64,000 bases of DNA from Colias croceus. Lineage: Eukaryota; Arthropoda; Insecta; Lepidoptera; Pieridae. The first letter of the stretch is position 1, and each line of letters starts with the position of its first letter. Position numbers and translations under genes: made by a program. Location: the NCBI RefSeq assembly GCF_905220415.1, contig NC_059563.1, positions 4,040,001 to 4,104,000 on the forward strand, given 5' to 3'. Under the pieces are notes generated by a model. That model was not told where the DNA came from and did not search any database. It saw nothing but the letters and a program-made list of their open reading frames with translations. Positions 50,396 to 61,977 of the stretch are shown one piece after another.

Positions 50396-50920
50396 ATGTG
50401 GAGTTCAGATAGTGATAGAGAAGTGTTTAATATTATATCGAATTTCGGAAGAAGATAGTGGGCGTGAAAGAGTATATATTATAGAGGAGGAGTGGATTTT
50501 TTTGTGACCCTGGATTCTCACGAATTTCAATTGAGATTTCGACTTGATAAAGAATCTGTTGAACAATTACTTCTTGAAATTTATCCAGACGTACGAATAA
50601 AAGGAGCCAGGTTAGTTTAATGGAGGCATTAATATTATACCAAACACGTCTAACCTTATTACATACCTAATTTATGTTGTCATTTCAGGAATCATGGGGT
50701 ATCTCCATAACATCAATTACTGTTGACGCTGAGGTTCTATGCTTTAGGCACAATATCGATATCAGTGGCAGACCTATTTCCCTTGGTCACGGCATCACGC
50801 GTGAACGGGTGGACCGATTTCGATAATTATTTTTTTATAATGTTCCTTGAAGTACGAGGATGGTTATTATGGAAAGAAAACATAAACATGTACCAAGGGC
50901 GAAGCCGGGGCGGACCACTA
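50396..50920 (+). pseudogene. Harbinger transposase N-terminal part, broken (inner copy)
   Basis: ATG at 50396 gives MWSSDSDREVFNIISNFG, then a one-base slip. The next frame reads EEDSGRERVYIIEEE, FQLRFRLDKESVEQLLLEIY. An intron (about 50612-50688, GTTAGT to TTTCAG) is followed by QLLLTLRFYALGTISISVAD, the HARBI1-like helix-turn-helix region. There the frame enters a Helitron-derived sequence ending CGGGGCGGACCACTAG and no DDE core follows. The outer copy's N-terminal twin is on minus at about 52579-52780. Confidence 0.65.
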
Positions 50921-51729
50921 GTATATATATATATGTCTATGTTTGCAATGTAGAAATCAATTTTTTAAACATTGTATTGTAAATAATAAAAAATAAATAA
51001 AAGTACATAATAAAATGGAATAAAAGTTTTATTTCTTTATAACTATGTTTAATTTTACATAGTAATATGTAACTACATAATATATGCCAAAGAACTGTCC
51101 TGTGATTCTTACGCGACAACCCTCCATCGATTATCATCTTCTATATTATATTCCTTAACGCTGTAATAGGCTCTCTGAACTAAATACATTTTTTACATAA
51201 GATTTACATTTAGCACTACCTAACAAATTCTTTTTCTACCGTGTGTCTAGATATATTGCTTAATAATATACAAAAATTAATTAGTTATTGTGTGTTCAGT
51301 ATTTCAAGGGCGAAGCCGGGGCGGACCACTAGTATATTTATATGTATGTCTATGTTTGCAATGTAGAAATCAATTTTTTAAACATTGTATTGTAAATAAT
51401 AAAAAATAAATAAAAGTACATAATACAATGGAATAAAAGTTTTATTTCTTTATTACAGTTTAATTTTACATAGTAATATGTAACTACATAATATATGCCA
51501 AAGAACTGTCCTGTGATTCTTACACGACAACCCTCCATCGATTATCATCTTCTATATTATATTCCTTAACGCTGTAATAGGCTCTCTGAACTAAATACAT
51601 TTTTTACATAAGATTTACATTTAGCACTACCTAACAAATTCTTTTTCTACCGTATGTCTAGATATATTGCTTAATAATATACAAAAATTAATTAGTTATT
51701 GTGTGTTCAGTATTTCAATTATTGTGTGT

Positions 51730-52065
51730 TCAGTATTTCAATTATTACTTCATAATATTTGTCCATCATCCTTATTATGTTTGAATTTTTTGGCTGAAAA
51801 TAAAAAGTTTTCCTAGTAGGTATTTGACCAATTTTTGCATTAAATGTGTTGGTCAACGAAGTCCAACATTCATCCTTTAATTTATTCGTAGAAGCATTAG
51901 TCTCCTTACTGGTTATAATAATTGAGCAATCTCGTCTTTACTCATAGCCTTCTTCGATTTCTGTAACAGAAATATATGTTTGACTTTAAAAGTGTCCGAA
52001 GCAAAAAGTAAGCGGCAGACGATTTTAAAGAAGAAATATAAAGGCGTACTTACCGGCGTAATATC
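51730..52065 (-). pseudogene. Harbinger Myb/SANT-like partner gene, broken (inner copy)
   Basis: Inverted copy of 48635-48970 with the same intron, stop and frameshift, so the damage predates the duplication of the element. Confidence 0.55.
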
Positions 52066-52578
52066 CATTTTTAATAAATATATAAACAGTGGTCGTTGTA
52101 TTGTTATTCTTTAATTATAAAACTTGACAATGAATCATCAATCAACAATGAATGACAATAATTTGACAACTGACAAGCAATGCACGCGTGCGCGAGAAAA
52201 ACGTTCCGTTTTTGCTTTCTGTGTAACGCATTAGGTTGTTTAGAAGGAAAATTATCACGCAGATGTCTACAAATATATAGTTCTTTAGTATTAGTTCTTT
52301 ATTAATAAGAAACTTTATTCTTAAAGTTTATAATTCGGCTGTATATTTAACTTATTTTGTCCTGAATTTTGTGTTATTTTAATTTCAATTTGGCTTATAA
52401 CGAAACGCACATCTGTGAGTGAAGAGGGCTCGGTATTTTTATGACCAACGGATGTCCGTCGATAGCACGTCAAGAAATAAAATTGTGGAACGGTAATAAC
52501 GACTCGTAGTTAGTTCTAGAAAAACGGATAGTAGCTTTGATACTATGACGATCCGTTGAATATAGGAACCGGGCATTA

Positions 52579-52780
52579 TTCGTACGTCTGGATAAATTTC
52601 AAGAAGTAATTGTTCAACAGATTCTTTATCAAGTCGAAATCTCAATTGAAATTCGTGAGAATCCAGGGTCGCAAAAAAATCCACTCCTTCTCTATAATAT
52701 ATACTCTTTCACGCCCACTATCTTCTTCCGAAATTCGATATAATATTAAACACTTCTCTATCACTATCTGAACTCCACAT
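52579..52780 (-). pseudogene. Harbinger transposase N-terminal fragment (outer copy, split by insertion)
   Basis: Reads VDFFATLDSHEFQLRFRLDK and ESVEQLLLEIYPDVRI up to the TTA where the inner element begins. The rest of the same pseudogene is at 49870-50077 on the minus strand, beyond the inner copy. Confidence 0.6.
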
Positions 52781-53298
52781 TTCGATATTGAAGCGGAAAC
52801 AATGAAATAGTAAGAATTTAACCGCCCGAAATCGACGGGTAAACAAAATGCTATACGAATAGTAACTTTGACAGCATAATGACATTAAAAATATTTATAG
52901 GAACGCGATAAACTGTCTTCTCCATACAATATGCTTACCGTTCGTTAATAGTAACCCTCCCATCCGTCAGTAGGAAGCCGTCGGTAAGTTGCTTGACGAG
53001 ACGTTTTTTATAGGAACGATTTTCGCTTACGCTTGGTTAATTATACTACTATTCGTAACTAAAACGGATCGTTTTTCAAATATAGGAACCGGGCATTAGG
53101 GCACAATGGACAAGGGAACGTCTATGCCAGACATATTGTGTTTGTGTTTGTGCTTTTTTACATTTTCGAAGAAATTATTGTTTGCTTTGTGTGAAAATGT
53201 TTACGTGATGAGTATCTATAGAGTTATATTTCTTGAGCTTCAAAAAATTACCTTTTATTTACCTACACATTATTTTCAATTCGTAATTTTATTTTCAA

Positions 53299-53461
53299 CT
53301 AGCGGTCCGCCCCGGCTTCGCCCGTGGTACATGTTTACGTTTTCTCTACATAAGATCCATCCTCGTACTTCAAGAAATATAATAAAAAAAGAATTATCGA
53401 AATCGCTTCAGCCGTTCTCGAGTTATGCGCTTACCAACATATTTTGCGATTCATTTTTATA
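53299..53461 (-). mobile_element. Helitron-like 3' end copy
   Basis: Plus strand CTAGCGGTCCGCCCCGGCTT, then CATCCTCGTACTTCAAGAAA and GTTCTCGAGTTATG. Directly followed by another copy. The overlapping frames here are shadows. Confidence 0.6.
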
Positions 53462-53467
53462 TACATA

Positions 53468-53645
53468 CTAGCGGTCCGCCCCGGCTTCGCCCGTGGTATA
53501 TATTAACGTTTTCTCTACATAAGAACCATCCTCGTACTTCAAGGAATATAATAAAAAAAGAATTATCGAAATCGGTTCAGCCGTTCTCGAGTTATGGAAT
53601 TACAACGAAAAGTGGCATTGATTTTTATATATTAGAAAGAGAAGA
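53468..53645 (-). mobile_element. Helitron-like 3' end copy, adjoining
   Basis: Nearly the same sequence as 53299-53461 and in the same orientation; both are related to the Helitron piece trapped in the Harbinger transposase (49752-49890, 50790-50920). Confidence 0.6.
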
Positions 53646-53684
53646 TAAGATTGATACAAAATCCAACTAATATATTATCTAAGA

Positions 53685-53822
53685 TGTATGTTTGTTACTC
53701 GTTCGAGCAAAAATTACTGAACGGAATTTGATAATATTATGTACCAAAATAACACATAGCCTATAGAAATTCTAGCTTTTGCTCACTATTTCGACCACGA
53801 ATGAAAACTTGGCACAGCTAGT
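53685..53822 (+). mobile_element. Helitron-like remnant
   Basis: ATGTATGTTTGTTACTCGTT start-like block and a GAAAACTTGGCACAGCTAG end before T. Left boundary uncertain. Confidence 0.5.
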
Positions 53823-55336
53823 AAATTAATACAAGTAAATGTGAACCTTAAACAACGTGCACGGTGCAGTACTATCTCAAGATATCGAGTTAAAACGCAA
53901 TAACGTTATAATCTCAACAAATAAAGACTTAGTACACAATGACAACATGAGAGTCACAGATTATACGCCCACTGCCTTTGAAGATGAAGTAATTGTTTGT
54001 TTAAAAGTATGTTTCAACGACCAGTATTTTAAGTATATAGTAGTATAGGTAATTACTAAGGCTTATGTATTTTCTATCTAATCATATTGTTCTGTACGAT
54101 TTTACTGGAAGTTGGCAGAATATTATGTCTGCCTCGGAATCGGGAGACGCTAAAAGAACTTTAAACTAAATGTACTATAGTCATTACTCATTAGGTGTTA
54201 TTTATTTTTAATGTTTTTTAATTTTTATTATTCGCTTTTCCCTGTTGTTCCTACATAGTCTATGGAACATTTTATTCAATGTTTATTAATTGTGATCTCC
54301 TTTATTTGTATTTCCTTGTGAACTTACAGCCATGCTGATTACTTTACTAAAGTAAGCCGAAATTATTCATTTAATTTGCATCCTAATTGTAATACATATT
54401 ATTATAAAGGTTCTTTGTAATAATTTTGCGAAAAGATATCTTACAACACTAATTTCACCCTCGATCTCTATAGTTTATTTTTCATTATGATGTTCGTTTT
54501 CCAGGAAAGTCGTTACAATTTTCGGCAACGTTGCCTTGATACAAAGAAATTTCATTTCAGATGGATTGCAACCGGTCTTAATAAAAAAGAAGGTCAACAG
54601 TAATTGTTACACTAACTACTAATCTATAATAATAAATTACTTTTTGAGATATGAGATATTTGAACGATACGGGATATTGGAAAAATATTGAATATGGAAA
54701 TAAAAAAGCCATAGGAAGGTACGTAAGATCAAATACAGTCCTAAAGCATAGTAAAAAAATTCATATAAGGTGATATAGACGGGCGTACTAAATGTGTTAG
54801 TTTTCTTCCCGTACCCAGCGATACATTTTTAAGTACCACCAGTAGACGACGGTTTATATCAGAATCAAAATAACCATAAAGAAATACCTAATTTCCCGCG
54901 AAAATAAAGAAAGAAGTTTACTCCACCATTAGAAAAACAAATATACTTATAGGCACATATTATAAACAGTAATTCACACATCCAAGTCTTCCGAAAGCAC
55001 ATAAAATTGTGCAACATATCGCACCATCTTTAGTCGCCAACCGTTATGTCAACAAACTTTGCTTGACCGTTAGGACGTGTTTATAATAACATGCGACTGA
55101 CACAAAAGTCGCTAATAAGACCATAAAATAAATATTAATATATATTTGTATATAATGCAAACTGTAGAATATTTGCAAAATCGTATTCTATAAGTTTTCT
55201 GCTTTATTAGTTATGTGTTGGTTTATTTTTATGAATAGTATTTATTCCTTCAATAGCACAAAAATCAAGTTTGATTTCTCTACAGCCAAATATGAATGGT
55301 GTAATAATATGTACCCTCAGATATTTTCATCTTATG
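53823..55336. other. Non-coding stretch
   Basis: AT-rich; no gene or clear element recognised. Confidence 0.35.
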
Positions 55337-55380
55337 AGATATCAAGGGAAAAGCAAATTATTGCTTTTCCCTTGATATCT
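55337..55380. repeat. Perfect 20-bp hairpin with 4-base loop
   Basis: AGATATCAAGGGAAAAGCAA, loop ATTA, then its exact reverse complement. No coding meaning; could fold in RNA from either strand. Confidence 0.9.
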
Positions 55381-55727
55381 TATATACTTAATAGTAATTC
55401 CAATTAATTCTGACACGAACGAAATAATCCTTCCTTCTCTAAATAATCCCAGGAGCAAATATATTACTACAATCAACAATGGGTAATACCAGCGTCCAGT
55501 ACCAATACCAATCAAAACTTCTCAATTCTAATTTCTAAGGCCACGATCGCGTCGCAGTCGCTTATTTATCAAAGGTATTGTGAACGTGGCTTTATCGAAG
55601 GTATTAGGTTCATTATCATAATACAACCGTTTGAGGTCTTAATACATTTCGGTGAAATACCGTATAAGAATAACTTATGCCGATTGCTGAGATAAGCGCC
55701 TTTCATCTTTAAATAGGTTTTTACATT

Positions 55728-55897
55728 TCTATATTACTAATATTATAAAGAGGAAAGGTTTGTATGGACATGGTTTTCACGCATAAACTACTGGGCCGAT
55801 TTTGATGAAATTTGGCACAGACAGACCCTGAGAAAGAACATAGGCTACCTTTTATTGCGAAATATGTACCACGGGCGAAGCCAGGGCGGACCGCTAG
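55728..55897 (+). mobile_element. Lep1-type non-autonomous Helitron
   Basis: TCTATATTACTAATATTATA start, internal GATTTTGATGAAATTTGGCA and CATAGGCTACCTTTTATTGC, end CAGGGCGGACCGCTAG before T. Confidence 0.8.
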
Positions 55898-56619
55898 TTA
55901 ATAATAATGATAATCGACTACTGTTTATAATTTACTAATGAAAACGGTAACGGTATTCCGGGATGCAAGAGGACTATGAACTTTGAAATATAGAATGAAA
56001 ACAGTGTCTTGATCTTGAAGTAGTCTATAGACAAGGAAAAATCAAAAAAGTATTTAAAAAATCTAAATTTAAATCAATTCAAATACCGAATTTTTTTTAT
56101 ATAATATGAACCTTCTATGATTTTGAGGCGTAATATATTTTAACTTCCTTTTATAAGTTATTTTGTTTGTTTGTGTGTTAGCAAATAAATAACACTCCTC
56201 AAATTAATACAGTAATTGCCATATTATTTATAATTACTAATAATAAATAATAATTAAGTCTCATCAAAACCCACGACAATCGATCCTTTCAGTAGAACTA
56301 GGTCTCGTCTTCGATTACATGACACATTTAAATACAAGGAAAGATGGATCAAATATATTATTGTAAATGTAATTTATTAATTCTTTAAACTCGTTATAAT
56401 ATCAGAAAATTTAAAATATCTTTAATATGACTTTAGACCATATAAACGGCTAAGTTTTCAGTAAAATAAGAACCTATATTACTATAATCGCTCCTATTAA
56501 AATTGTCCTTTACAGACCTGTCTTGTATTTTTTACGTTGTTATGTTTATTCTGCTAAAAATTTAAAAAATGCGGAAAATGCACAACTCGATAATACAAAC
56601 GCGAAAGCTTTATTAAAAA
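55898..56619. other. Non-coding stretch
   Basis: AT-rich; nothing recognised. Confidence 0.35.
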
Positions 56620-56943
56620 CTAGCTTCCGCCCGCGACTCCGTCCGCGCGGATGTCGGTCTTTGCGTGGATGGTTTATTTCTCCATTTTGAGTAACTCGGA
56701 CAATGACATCTTATAAATATCTATTGGACCCAAATACGGCTAGGTCTATAATAATACGCAACGTGTGTTCGCGGTACCTACTCCAGAACAACGTCTATGG
56801 ATAACTGAAAAATTGAGATTAATTTTTTTCTTCGTATTTTTCCAGGATAAAAAGTATCCTATTTTACGCCCAGGACAATAAGGTATAATTATACCAAGTT
56901 TCATCGAAATCGAACCGGTAGTTTTCACGTGATGTCTTCACAT

Positions 56944-56996
<53 letters not shown>

Positions 56997-57115
56997 AATT
57001 TTTTTAATCACATATTTGGGTTTGGTATCGATCCAGTAACACCCCCTGCTAGTTATTTTTTCAATATTTTCAATGTACAGAATTGACCCTTCTACAGATT
57101 TATTATATGTATAGA
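56620..57115 (-). mobile_element. Helitron-like element with CAGA array
   Basis: Plus strand CTAGCTTCCGCCCGCGACTC after A, then AAAGTATCCTATTTTACGCC, CGAACCGGTAGTTTTCACGT, a CAGA tetranucleotide run and GGTATCGATCCAGTAACACC, ending ATATGTATAGA before T. Longest member of this class in the window at about 496 bases. Confidence 0.7.
56943..56994. repeat. CAGA/GACA tetranucleotide microsatellite
   Basis: About 13 CAGA units inside the preceding element. The minus-strand frame with repeated CLSV comes from this run. Confidence 0.9.
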
Positions 57116-57365
57116 TAAGTTCTGCCTTTGCTTTGATCAAGCAATGAAGGTTAAATTTGCAAAGTCAATACAAAATTCGCAAACGAATCAGCAGCCTGTT
57201 ATCTATGTAGTATAATAAATTAATTATGAACGTCGCTTGTAAAAGCTCTAACGAGGTAAACAGTGCGAACCAACACGTTTGTTTTTTGTTAACACTGCAG
57301 TCAGACGGTGCAGGTTTTTTCAGTAAAAAAATGTTTTTAAGTCGTTTAGGTACCTTATAAAGTTA

Positions 57366-57540
57366 CTAGCTTACCGCCCGCGGCTTCGCCCGCTCTCTAT
57401 AAAACGATTTGAGATTTAAACTATCCTATCTCTCAAGTTGGATCGAACTGCACATGGTGTGCGAATTTTATTATAATCGGTTAAGTGGTTTAGGAGTCCA
57501 TTGAGGACAAACATTGTGACACGAGATTTATATATATTAA
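57366..57540 (-). mobile_element. Helitron-like element
   Basis: Plus strand CTAGCTTACCGCCCGCGGCT + TCGCCCGC after A; right end unclear within TATATATATTAAGAA. Confidence 0.6.
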
Positions 57541-57599
57541 GAATATAGAGAACCTTTGATTTTATATCTACCATTTATCTTTGATTTATTTTCATTTCA

Positions 57600-57741
57600 T
57601 AGAATGCATAGTTTTATATGTGTATGTTTATTCTTTCATGCGATAACCACTGAACGATCATACTTGGTAGTGATATAACTTATGTACCAGAACACGTAAG
57701 CTGCTTTTGCCAGCGAGTAAAACCGCGCGTCACCGCTAGTA
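57600..57741 (+). mobile_element. Helitron-like remnant
   Basis: Contains TTCTTTCATGCGATAACCAC and ends GAGTAAAACCGCGCGTCACC + GCTAG before T. Left end uncertain. Confidence 0.5.
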
Positions 57742-59281
57742 TAATATATTATATTTAAGTAGGTAAATATATGTATAGATAAATCACGAGCTACACGCAC
57801 TTTAACTGCTATATGCATGCGAATTACCGTGTACTAGGAAGCAGCCGTGGCATAATATTTAATAACTAGTTGTTACCCGCGACGTTGCCTAACTTTATTT
57901 GACAATAGTTGCTATAGGTTTAAACCTTCGCACGTCCTACGCACGTTATTCGCGCGTAACTAAATCTGTATTTTATAGTAGGACGCGTGAGAGATCAGGT
58001 ATATTATAAATGTGAATTTTTGTGATAAAAATATTTTTTATTCTACGTAAAATCACCTACACAAGTAAGATATTTATCCGAATGATAATAATTATGTTCG
58101 TCTAGATTCTAGAATATCAAACTTAAGAACTTCCACTAATATTTCGGCCATTACTGCACAATTTAGACAAGGAAGGAAATAACCAAATACCCATAAACAA
58201 TCGCAGAGTAATTCTTCAAGTCACCAATTATCCTATTCCTAATTTCCTATTCCTAATTTCCTAAACATAATATGTTAATTTCTCGTTAATCTCCCACATA
58301 TTTCAGCCATTACCGAACAATAGACAAGGAAGGAAATAACCAAATACCCATAGAGTATAGACAATCGTAGAGCCCTCAGCCCTGATCAATGTGTCAATGA
58401 ACTTGAAATCGCTAAGCGCCTGTCACTATAATTAAGTCCACGCCTAAAAGGGCTGTTACACCTTTTTTACGATTGCTATACTTTTAAATACATACTCCTT
58501 TTTCATTGGTGTTGTCCATTTAAATAACGTATCAAATATACTTTATCAAGGTATTAAGAAAGGGATAACTATCATGTTTTCATAACCATTTTGAAGTTTT
58601 TATAAACGAATGACTATCGTATTTTCATATACCATTCTGAAATTTTTATAAAACTACCTACATTTTATGACTGCGTGATATTAAAAATTCAACCTTTTCA
58701 ATTGGTCTCCTCATATTATATTAAGTGACTGCGCCTTTATCATCTCATAGGATGAACATATTAAAGATTTTAAAATATATTTCGAACCAAAGGTTGACAA
58801 CCCAGTTAAGGGCAAAAGCCATTCAATGCTAACTATAATATCAATTTCTTTAATGACACTGATGCATTACACGGACGGATAATCAAAGCATCGGGAAGAA
58901 GCGTGTTTAACCAGGTGTTAAAATGTACCTACCGTGTTTTTTTTTTAGTTTTTATATAAGTGGGTACTAATTTTCTGCAGTATTAAAACTTAACAAATTA
59001 TTAACTAAAATTTTCCTCTCCTTATAGCTATTAAAAATGGTTAGAAAATGTATCTTTTTATTTGGAAGATGGATAGAACTGTATATATCGTTATTTATTT
59101 TATTTTTATAAACATTAATTTTTATAGCAAAGATAACAATGAAGTGATAATAAACAAAATATATCAATAATTTTATTGTACAATCTTTACTATTATTATT
59201 CATTGTTTATTTTACCACCTTACATTTATGCCTACAGCATTTGGCAAATTTAACTTCACGCTAATTAATTAGAAATAAATA
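57742..59281. other. Non-coding stretch with a ~70-bp direct repeat
   Basis: At 58139-58212 and 58300-58375, GACAAGGAAGGAAATAACCA + AATACCCATA with flanking TTTCRGCCATTAC and CAATCGYAGAG occur twice in the same orientation. Otherwise nothing recognised. Confidence 0.45.
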
Positions 59282-60872
59282 CACTCACCGGCACGGAATC
59301 TTGGCCACTTACAAATTTGCCGATAAAAAAAGTTTGAAGTGTTTTTCAGGATTTTTTTGTATGCAGATATGTTAACATATTATTTGTTTAATTTTATGGT
59401 AAGAAATCATTGAGTTTGAGAATAATCTTTTACCACTTTTGAAGAGTTATTCGAAATTTGTGATTTGTGCGGTTAAGCCGAAGTTACGAATTGTTCGTTT
59501 TAAACTTTTTTCGATATCTTTTATGCCGTTTTAAGATATTGTAATTGTTGTACTGTAGTCAATGATCATAACAAGCAATTAAAAATGCCATTAACATCTG
59601 AACAACCTACTCAGGCCATCACAATGTTAGACCAATGACTGCCGCAACGTAAAGTACCTAATGTACAGTACGTACCTCGTTCAGCGATGTACTATGCATG
59701 GAGAAGATACCAGGAGACTGGCAGCCACATGTGCAGACCAGGAAATGAAGGTGTGAGGTGCACATCAGCTCGAAAAGACCCGTTTATTGTTCGAGAGATA
59801 CTCAGAAATGGCTTTCTGACAGTTTTTAGGATACGCCACCGGCTCTAAAACACCAGGATAATAAATGTGAGTGAGCAATCGGTGAGAAGACTAATGAAAG
59901 AAGTTAATTTGAAGATTTTCAGACCAGCACGCCGTCCAGAACTCCTCAGACATCACAAAGAAGCACGTCTTCGTTTTGCACGAGAACATGAAAACTGGAC
60001 CCACAGCCAGTACGCTCGTGAGGTGTTCACAGATGGCTGCTAAGGCACTTTACGAGCTTCTGATAGCCAACAGTCAGTATACAGGAGACGAGAAGAGAGG
60101 TTTTCACACATCACCACATTCAAAATGCGATTTTTCATGGAGGGTCAATAATGGTATGGGGAGGTATAAGTTCCGATGCTCGCACGGAGTTATTTATCGT
60201 AGATAATGGCTTAAATTTGATCAGGTACATCGAGGAAATTCTCCAGGAACATTTTCAGCCCTATTACAGGTTTATCAGTGAAGAAAATTTGCTACTTATA
60301 CACTATAACGCACGTCCGCGTGTCGTACGATGCGTATAAGAGTACCTTCAAGAGGTTATTATTGAAAAATTGGAGTGGCCAGCTCGTAGCCCGGATCTTA
60401 ATCCAATAGAACACATCTGGAACATGCTTAAAAGAAACATAAAGTTCGATTCCAACCCAGCACTAATGTTAGATGAGCTTAGAAATACAGCTGGGGCCGT
60501 TTGGTACACTATAGCTCAAGTGGTCTCCAAAAATGTCTTCTAGAGTATGCCAGACTGGATGCAAACAGTGTTTAAGGCAAGAGAAGGAAACACCCTTTAT
60601 TCAAAGGTTCAATTTTTTTTATGGAAACGTTCTTTCTAATTTTTTAGCATTTTTTAAGAAATCATTTAAATTTCACAGGAAAAGCGTAAATTCTTGTTTA
60701 ATTCATATCTACTCGGTAGTACTTCTTATTAACTTCCAATTATTAATAAAAGTTAGTAAAAACATTAAAGTAACTAGTTTTGATTAAATTTTTATTGAAT
60801 TTTGTAGTAGAAAAGAAATAGTGTTATTTTACGCAAAAATTTGCAGTGGCCAAGATTCCGTGCCGGTGAGTG
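59282..60872 (+). mobile_element. Tc1-like DNA transposon, inactive
   Basis: Terminal inverted repeats CACTCACCGGCACGGAATCT + TGGCCACT (28 bases, exact) bound 1591 bases. TA flanks both sides (59280-59281 and 60873-60874), the Tc1/mariner target duplication. A single broken transposase gene lies inside. Confidence 0.92.
59585..60630 (+). pseudogene. Tc1-like DD34E transposase, disabled
   Basis: From ATG 59585: MPLTSEQPTQAITMLDQ, a stop, then an N-terminal helix-turn-helix region, another stop, and ARREVFTDG-like first catalytic Asp (EVFTDGC), after which the frame is lost. It resumes as SIMVWGGIS-like and LLIHYNARPRVV, where the usual second Asp (HDNARPH) is Tyr, then a stop, then EWPARSPDLNPIEHIWNMLK with the final Glu 34 residues after the Tyr. 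Several stops and frameshifts plus the lost Asp mean no activity. The 60-84-codon frames here are pieces of it. Confidence 0.88.
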
Positions 60873-60874
60873 TA

Positions 60875-61289
60875 CTAAAGCGTGTTATTTACGCGTTACC
60901 AGGCAAGTTCAATGAACAGACTATTTCAGGGCCTGCTGAATGTTCGTAAAACAATATTTACATTCATTATTGAGTTTATACTGGAAATAGTCAATAGGCG
61001 GAAATTGGCAGGCATTTTTCTTAACTAGCTTCTGTAAGCGGTATTGCTTGCTATGAACACGAAAATATTTCTCATTTCTATGTATACCAAATTTTAGCAG
61101 TAGAAACAAATGAAATGACATGAAATACCTTTTCCATTTTGTATATTGACAAACTTTAGGATTTCTCATTTTAAGAATAATATGCTTGAATTAGCTTATA
61201 CATAGTACTTATAGTAATTATTAGATCCAATGATACCGTGATACGTAGGAAATAGAAATACAGTTGTAGTTTATATCGTCGCCAATAGA
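60875..61289. other. Non-coding stretch
   Basis: AT-rich; no gene recognised. Confidence 0.35.
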
Positions 61290-61800
61290 TGGCGCTACTG
61301 ATTAAAAGCTCCTCTTTAGCTCGCGCTTTCAAAGTTTTTTTTCGATATCCTGATAAACTCGAGACACTTCTCCCAACGTATCCATTTGCAGGGCATCGCG
61401 CCATACCATCGGAGACCGCCGGACATAAGAGGCCTACCACGTGACCTAGTCTCCTAGGACACGACCGCTTCCTCGCCGCTGGCTGATGGGCGCCCCCCGG
61501 CACTTTGCCGGCGGGCTCGACCTCGCTAAGTGGCGGGTGGCTTCACCCACGGACATTCCTCCCTGCAGCAGCTAGCAGATCGCCCGCGATACCACGCGGG
61601 CTCGATCGCACTGCAGCAGGACACCTCCCGGACACGACACCTCGGACCATTAGGTCCCACCCAGTGCCCCGCCTGTAGTTGCAGGCGGCGTTGCCACCAC
61701 TGAAAGGGGCCGTCGCCCCGAACAGTTACCCCGAGGCCTGTGAAGGCCTGCGTGGATGACCCCGCGATCCAACGTATCTCTGGTTTCCCTTCAAAACGTA
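61290..61800. repeat. GC-rich repeat-like island of unknown class
   Basis: A sharply GC-rich block with AGATGGCGCTACTGATTAAA at the left and GATCCAACGTATCTCTGGTT at the right. Several short hairpins are present: GTGCCGGCAAAGTGCCGGGG-type, GCGGGCGATC, and GCCTGTAGTTGCAGGC. A 110-codon minus frame (61171-61503) crosses its left edge and has no recognised domain. It looks like part of a mobile element UTR, but I cannot name it. Confidence 0.5.
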
Positions 61801-61977
61801 TAAATCTTTCGCCTTTTACTAAAGATTTCCGTGGAGGGGAACACTCAAATGAGTCTTTAATATTTTTGACACCTTGGATTTATCCAAGGTATAGAAACGC
61901 ACCATTAACATAAAATATGTAGTTCAAATATCATAAATTCATTAATCATGATTAATATTTATTAAATTTATTAGTTA

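Larger units (their letters stand above)
50081..52575 (-). mobile_element. Inner PIF/Harbinger copy, inverted relative to the outer copy
   Basis: The inner element has ends TGCCCGGTTCCTATAT at 50081 and its inverse to 52575, with TTA at 50078-50080 and 52576-52578. Its 517-base left part equals the outer right part (52579-53095) inverted, and its remaining 1.97 kb equals 48124-50077 inverted. The two copies differ by few bases plus a repeated TTGTGTGTTCAGTATTTCAA in the inner one at about 51700-51745. Confidence 0.85.
48124..53095. mobile_element. Self-nested PIF/Harbinger complex (outer element, split)
   Basis: Outer ends TGCCCGGTTCCTATAT and ATATAGGAACCGGGCA are flanked by TTA (48121-48123 and 53096-53098). 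The outer element is 48124-50080 plus 52579-53095, about 2.47 kb, interrupted by the inner copy. It carries a Myb/SANT-like gene near its left end reading right and a transposase near its right end reading left, both broken. Confidence 0.85.

Noticed and set aside
49146..51538. Two pairs of near-identical small proteins (MEGCRVRITGQ.. and MIIDGG..)
   Set aside because: They come from the tandem and inverted copies of the Harbinger complex, not from a gene family.
52439..52684. 81-codon protein with HARBI1-like start
   Set aside because: Its first half is a real transposase fragment but the second half crosses into the nested element, so it is not an intact gene; annotated as a pseudogene piece.
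56925..57140. 71-codon frame with a CLSV repeat
   Set aside because: Produced by the CAGA microsatellite.
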